The notes beneath the pieces were generated by a model. The model did no database searches, was not told the DNA's origin, and saw only the letters and a program-made list of their open reading frames with translations. Positions 8,601 to 11,177 of a DNA stretch of 11,177 nt are shown piece after piece. Each line of letters begins with the position of its first letter. Positions within the stretch are counted from its first letter, which is position 1. The translations under genes were made by a program, and so were the position numbers. The DNA comes from Bacteroidota bacterium. Lineage in GTDB: Bacteria > Bacteroidota > Ignavibacteria > UBA10030 > SZUA-254. The stretch spans positions 1 to 11,177 of the forward strand of contig SCUC01000181.1 of assembly GCA_004322375.1 (NCBI GenBank), written 5' to 3'.

Positions 8601-11177
8601 TGTATCGAATCCATACTATGCAGGCGTCGGAGAGATGCTTCACCTTGTGGCAACGTTTAAGAATGATCCAACGTCGAATACAGGAGCATCTAACGTTCGC
8701 GTTCGTTTCTATGATGCCGACCCGCTAACCACCGGCAACCAAATGGGTGGAGATTTCTTCGTTGACTTGCCGATTGGAGTAAGCGATACGGTTGACACGT
8801 ATATCGCGTTGCCGAGCTTACCTGATGGCGACCGTCAGATCTATGTGTATCTCGATCCCACACTCAACGTAGATGAATGGGATGAGATGAATAATATCAG
8901 CGGAGCGGACGTGAATGTGGGCACCTGGCTCACTATTCGCGGCATGAAGTTTAACGACCTCAATGGCAACGGCGTAAAGGATGAACTTGAGCCGGGATTG
9001 CCGAACTGGGAAATTGAAGTAGTTGAGGCTACACGCACAACTCTGACTGATGCTCTCGGTAATTATGAATTTACAGGAATTCCTGCCGGAAGCTACACGG
9101 TTCGTGAAACGCAGCAAGCAAGCTGGGTGCAGACATTCCCGACCACTCCGGGCACATGGTCAATCTCCAGCTTGAGCGAAAGCACGTTTACGAATATTGA
9201 CTTTGGAAATCAAGTAGCTGCACAATCGGAAATTCACGGTATGAAATTTAATGATCTCGATGGCAATGGCTCCTGGTCTGAATTAGAACCGCGCCTTGAG
9301 GGATGGGTTATCGAGCTAACATCAGGCGGAACAACATATGATACCACTGATGCTAATGGCGATTACTCGTTTACCGGTCTTCCGGGCGGGACTTATACTG
9401 TATCTGAGCAGCAGCAGGCTGGTTGGCAACAGACCGCTCCTGGATCCGGAAACTATTCACTGACAATAAGTTCCGATTCTATCGTTAACGGAATTAATTT
9501 TGGAAATCGTCAGACCACCGGCATCTATGGGATGAAGTTTAATGACTTGAACGGCAACGGCGTATTTGATGGAGGCGAACCGGGACTTGCTAACTGGCAA
9601 ATAGTTCTTGGTGGTGCAGCATCAGAGACGACGTTGACAGACGCGAAAGGCGGTTACGGATTTATTCTGACCTCTTCCGGCGACTATACAGTAACTGAAA
9701 TCCAGCAAGCCGGATGGACGCAGACAACTGTAAATCCCGATACTGTTCATTTCATTTCCGGCAACAACGTGAATGGAGTGAACTTCGGTAACTATAAAGC
9801 CGGCTCAGTTTCAGGCGCAAAATTCCTTGATGAAAATGGAAATGGAGTCTGGGATGAAACCGAGAATGGGTTACCGGGCTGGACAATAAAAGCAACCAAA
9901 GATGCAACAGATAAAACCACGGTTACCGATGCCGAAGGAAACTATTCATTCTCCTTCAGCGCGTCAGAAACCGGAACATGGGTTATCAGCGAAATATTGC
10001 AACCGGGCTGGACGCAAACAGCTCCACCCAATATGACGTACTCTATTTTTGTTCAATCAGGTACCGACTCTACAGGTAACTATTTCGGAAATTACCAGAG
10101 CGGTTCGATCTCCGGTAAGAAATATGAAGACCTCGCCGGCGATAGCACCACCGCGGGCGACCCGACGTTGAACGGCTGGGTCATTGAATTATGGGCGGAT
10201 ACGGTGCTTGTCGCAAGAGATACAACCTCAGGCGACGGCGACTATGAGTTCGATAACCTTGCTCCGGGTACCTATACGGTAAAGGAAGTGTTGCAGACAG
10301 GCTGGATGCAAACATATCCGGCAAGCGGAACATATTCTGTTGTACTTGCTTCCGGAGCGAATCTCACGGGCAAAGATTTTGCCAACTTTGAGCTCGGCAT
10401 CATTAGCGGTATGAAGTTCCTCGATTTCGACGGCGACTCCGTAAAGGATGCGGGCGAAGGCGGAATGTCGGATTGGATGATTCTGCTCACAAAGGGTGAA
10501 TCTGTTGACACCATGTTGACCGATTCTTCAGGGAATTATTCCTTCTCCGGTTTGATGGCAGGTTCGTATGACATTACCGAGGTAGTCCAATCAGGGTGGT
10601 ATCAAACCGTTCCATCGGCAGGTTCTTATACGTTGAACGTGACCAGCGGGACAAACACCTCTGGATTGGATTTCGGCAACTTTGAGTACGGAACAATCAG
10701 CGGCACGAAGTATTGGGACAGAGACAGCAATGCTATAATGGATGCCCAGTGTGAAAGTTATCTCTCCGGCATCAAGATGGTGCTTTATGGCACACACACT
10801 GCACCCGATACGGTAACAACCGATGGAAGCGGGAACTTTACATTCACGAACGTTCCTGCGGATAATTTCAATGTAACGGAAGCATCGGATGTGAAATGGA
10901 GACAGACGTTCCCGGCGAACGGCGCACCGTACAACGTCACGATGACAAGCGGCCTGGATACAAGCGGCTTCTTGTTCGGGAATTTCTATGTACCCGATAC
11001 TTTGAGATTCCTCACCTTTATCCATTCGGATTACAATAAGTCGGCGCGGGCGAAGCAGAAGTCAGGTTTCATCAAAAATCCGACATCGGGTAACGTGCGC
11101 TTTGACATTTTCTCGCGATATGGGTTCGGTTTAGATAACCCGTTAGACAGCGGACGGTTGCGACTCGGTATTCGCAG
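5611..11177 (+). CDS. Giant secreted multidomain protein (SdrD B-like, PKD-like, toroid, CARDB-like), 3' end beyond window
   Basis: The frame is open without a stop from the ATG at 5611 to the right edge, 1855 codons. Residues 1-27 form a signal peptide (VFA|Q). Residues 28-130 are charged and Gln-rich, probably helical. Then come SdrD B-like domains at about 134-233 and 240-332, a PKD-like domain 334-434 (YLDYGDG ... NHTYALAG), a toroid domain 436-790, PKD-like domains 791-888 and 891-988, a CARDB-like domain 990-1105, and seven SdrD B-like domains 1109-1791. An unassigned region starts at 1792. These modules are known from adhesins and large surface proteins, where beta-sandwich repeats form a stiff, calcium-stabilised stalk; adhesion, matrix or carbohydrate binding is the likely role, but this is inference. 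A C-terminal secretion or anchoring signal, such as a type IX sorting domain, may lie past the edge and cannot be confirmed. Codon usage and composition look like those of the neighbours, with no sign of recent transfer. Confidence 0.9.
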   Translation, partial: MERTIQRSLIILFCVVMVLSGTINVFAQETADLQARAQELLSKYKPNGSNPINTTVSTETAKESWQKYYEQQRIAAQQKADEFNARFLPKPKPQLSPDEERAKFLQQVEQDKAKGLVKSNVAPKQTSSTLANTISGYIYADANGNGLRDAGETGLSGYAVNLSGNANSNITYTDANGFYTFPTVAVDAALYVYTNYYSGSVPPGYANQSQPAYPGYYYYNYTGTDDTLSFGYVPLAPSTFSGMKFLDTDGDGVQDFGEPPLAGWVIYVADGYTTTYDTTDALGEYSITASVLNGNVNVAEVLQAGWEQSMPGNNYTINNTAGTTYANINFGNWQPPLRVNTMPSYSTNGAYANALAGQALAVWGNVDGGTSPYSYYLDYGDGNIDSGIVSDPRYIGSNHTYALAGTKQMKLTVIDDVGAVKSDSSTIRVYAAATQTINVNMAIEKGLLYLYLNQFANGSWVNNEAHTGMSTLAFEENGHLPTNNWDSDIYAEGVRSALKYSLSLAVQSPISMQLAGDPDSDGDGYGVYVSSGAYENGVGLLGIIGAHRSQAAAQADIITVGPYAGQSFYNFIVDAVDQIAFSQGDTNYAPSSGRGGWQYSVVTASYGAADNSAVQWCALVLEAAEKSWNIPIQPFVKNELRKWLEYSQGTDGGFGYTAVNYWNNIAKTGAGIGSYATIGEGSSYPAVDTAIGFLDAHWYNATDGLGSTEHLNGNLYAMYAVAKGMRILDNRTGVVNIGSHNWYQEYVNHLLTHPTWGQQANGSWTDGYWLGGPNALSSAFGILVLTQGVVVPPPVAVVDPPSSRPPNTPFTINGSNSYHLDGSKSIVEWLWDWDASNGIDWNFPDASGQTPTNPGYAVTGTYTITLRVKDNGDPVQYDLETVTIVISDTANHPPVAVAIPPGGAPQYAGRVGEPIFLDGSTSYDPDAPNDSVVAYNWDTDGNGVYGDASTDTTTVVFPNEYNGQVGLRVYDSHGDSSTNSAYITIVASRKDLFVESFVSNPYYAGVGEMLHLVATFKNDPTSNTGASNVRVRFYDADPLTTGNQMGGDFFVDLPIGVSDTVDTYIALPSLPDGDRQIYVYLDPTLNVDEWDEMNNISGADVNVGTWLTIRGMKFNDLNGNGVKDELEPGLPNWEIEVVEATRTTLTDALGNYEFTGIPAGSYTVRETQQASWVQTFPTTPGTWSISSLSESTFTNIDFGNQVAAQSEIHGMKFNDLDGNGSWSELEPRLEGWVIELTSGGTTYDTTDANGDYSFTGLPGGTYTVSEQQQAGWQQTAPGSGNYSLTISSDSIVNGINFGNRQTTGIYGMKFNDLNGNGVFDGGEPGLANWQIVLGGAASETTLTDAKGGYGFILTSSGDYTVTEIQQAGWTQTTVNPDTVHFISGNNVNGVNFGNYKAGSVSGAKFLDENGNGVWDETENGLPGWTIKATKDATDKTTVTDAEGNYSFSFSASETGTWVISEILQPGWTQTAPPNMTYSIFVQSGTDSTGNYFGNYQSGSISGKKYEDLAGDSTTAGDPTLNGWVIELWADTVLVARDTTSGDGDYEFDNLAPGTYTVKEVLQTGWMQTYPASGTYSVVLASGANLTGKDFANFELGIISGMKFLDFDGDSVKDAGEGGMSDWMILLTKGESVDTMLTDSSGNYSFSGLMAGSYDITEVVQSGWYQTVPSAGSYTLNVTSGTNTSGLDFGNFEYGTISGTKYWDRDSNAIMDAQCESYLSGIKMVLYGTHTAPDTVTTDGSGNFTFTNVPADNFNVTEASDVKWRQTFPANGAPYNVTMTSGLDTSGFLFGNFYVPDTLRFLTFIHSDYNKSARAKQKSGFIKNPTSGNVRFDIFSRYGFGLDNPLDSGRLRLGIR
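6010..6606 (+). repeat. N-terminal pair of SdrD B-like domains in the giant protein
   Basis: Two prealbumin-like beta-sandwich repeats. The first (6010 to about 6307) opens with SGYIYADANGNGLRDAGE, an Asp/Asn-rich calcium-binding-type loop, but has a diverged second half with a Tyr-rich stretch (PGYYYYNYTG, 6250-6279) in place of the usual GWxQ segment. The second (6328-6606) is canonical: DTDGDGVQDFGE, AGWVIYVAD, LQAGWEQSMP and the closing NFGN. They sit apart from the main array, N-terminal to the toroid domain. Confidence 0.82.
6610..6909 (+). other. PKD-like domain of the giant protein
   Basis: Residues 334-434 show the PKD pattern: an early beta-strand with VDGGTSPYSYYLDYGDG, then NHTYALAGTKQMKLTVIDD near the end. 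PKD domains are Ig-like beta-sandwiches used as spacers or binding modules in extracellular proteins. Here the domain joins the N-terminal SdrD B-like pair to the toroid domain. Confidence 0.78.
6916..7980 (+). other. Alpha/alpha-toroid (prenyltransferase-like) domain embedded in the giant protein
   Basis: Residues 436-790, about 355 residues, match a toroid in length and pattern: helical repeats alternating with Gly/Trp turns such as FANGSWVNNE (near 6976), RGGWQYSV (near 7390), GTDGGFGYTAV (near 7555) and ANGSWTDGYW (near 7894). Each is linked to a small-residue helix such as AHTGMSTLAFE, DNSAVQWCALVLEAAE and ALSSAFGILVL. A calcium-loop-like DPDSDGDG (residues 517-524) interrupts one repeat. 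No DxDD cyclase motif and no prenyltransferase zinc site is recognisable. It is related in fold to the upstream free-standing toroid protein but lacks that protein's conserved strings, so it is a distant relative and not a copy. The fold assignment rests on pattern recognition by eye. Confidence 0.7.
7981..8574 (+). other. Tandem PKD-like domains of the giant protein
   Basis: Two Ig-like domains follow the toroid. The first (7981-8274) starts after a Pro-rich hinge (VVPPPVAVVDPP) and has EWLWDWD and TGTYTITLRVKDNGD. The second (8281-8574) starts NHPPVAVA and has FLDGSTSYDPDA, VAYNWDTDGNG and VGLRVYDSHGDSS. Both fit the PKD family, and the second has the clearer sequence match. They probably act as a spacer between the toroid and the C-terminal stalk. 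Confidence 0.78.
8578..8925 (+). other. CARDB-like domain of the giant protein
   Basis: Residues 990-1105 read DLFVESFVSNPYYAGVGEML, then a fibronectin-like middle (NVRVRFYDADP), then DGDRQIYVYLDPTLNVDEWD and EMNN. The late LDP...NVDEWDEMNN element is the signature end of CARDB domains, found in bacterial adhesion-related proteins and archaeal surface proteins. It marks the junction between the PKD-like spacer and the SdrD B-like stalk. Confidence 0.75.
8935..10983 (+). repeat. Array of seven SdrD B-like domains, period about 285-300 bases
   Basis: Seven tandem repeats start at 8935, 9232, 9523, 9808, 10108, 10402 and 10696. A typical unit reads (I)xGMKFNDLNGNGxxDxxEPGL..W, then a TDxxGNYxF strand, GxYTVxE, a QxGWxQTxP segment and a closing DFGN or NFGN. 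The Asp/Asn loop of these domains binds calcium in the staphylococcal SdrD B family, stiffening the stalk; calcium binding here is inferred. The loop is intact in units 1, 3 and 4, slightly altered in 2 and 6, and clearly degraded in 5 (EDLAGDSTTAGD) and 7 (DRDSNAIMDAQC). The closing FGN is changed to FAN in unit 5. Units differ widely at the base level, so this is an old array and not a recent expansion. Confidence 0.87.
10984..11177 (+). other. Start of unassigned C-terminal region of the giant protein
   Basis: From residue 1792 the repeat pattern stops. The sequence becomes FYVPDTLRFLTFIHSDY followed by a basic stretch (KSARAKQKS), then NPTSGNVRFDIFSRYGFGL. No SdrD B-like loop or GWxQ motif follows. 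I do not recognise the domain. It is cut by the window edge, so its length and any sorting signal remain unseen. Confidence 0.5.

Noticed and set aside
8935..10983. Regular repeats considered as a CRISPR array or DNA tandem repeat
   Set aside because: The period is near 295 bases, conservation is at the protein level, and the frame stays open throughout; these are protein domain repeats.
10591..11025. 144-codon open frame on the minus strand
   Set aside because: It lies wholly inside the SdrD B-like repeats, which are convincing in the + frame; the minus-strand protein has no recognisable domain or sensible context and looks like a shadow.

Overview
The window looks like chromosome from a Gram-negative bacterium of the Bacteroidota/Ignavibacteriota/Chlorobiota (FCB) type. 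Evidence for this is two outer-membrane TonB-dependent receptors, followed by secreted proteins built from SdrD B-like, PKD-like and CARDB-like modules, a mix common in that group. Most starts have weak or no Shine-Dalgarno sequence. The phylum is an inference from gene content; there is no rRNA or other marker gene here. All four genes lie on the + strand, and the minus-strand open frames look like shadows.

Bases 1-1890 hold the C-terminal part of one TonB-dependent receptor, entering from the left edge inside the plug domain. A second, complete, divergent receptor follows at 1947-4070 after a 56-base gap, so the two probably share an operon. Together they would import one or two large or scarce ligands (siderophore, heme, cobalamin or similar) across the outer membrane. 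The substrate cannot be read from the sequence.

Bases 4071-4425 are non-coding and AT-rich. They hold a long hairpin that may mark the end of the receptor operon, a perfect 9-bp inverted repeat, and a 10-bp palindrome close to the next gene. This is the likely promoter and control region for the second pair of genes.

Bases 4426-5553 encode a secreted alpha/alpha-toroid protein (prenyltransferase/squalene-oxidase repeat family) without the DxDD catalytic motif of terpene cyclases. After 57 bases comes the N-terminal part of a giant secreted protein, 5611 to the right edge, with 1855 codons visible and no stop. Its layout is: signal peptide, charged helical segment, two SdrD B-like domains, PKD-like domain, a second and different toroid domain, two PKD-like domains, a CARDB-like domain, seven more SdrD B-like domains, then the start of an unassigned region. 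Two neighbouring secreted genes that both carry a toroid, one free and one inside a long beta-sandwich stalk, are the most unusual part of the window. They may act together at the cell surface, but no function can be assigned from sequence alone.

I see no tRNA, rRNA, CRISPR array, insertion sequence or integrase.
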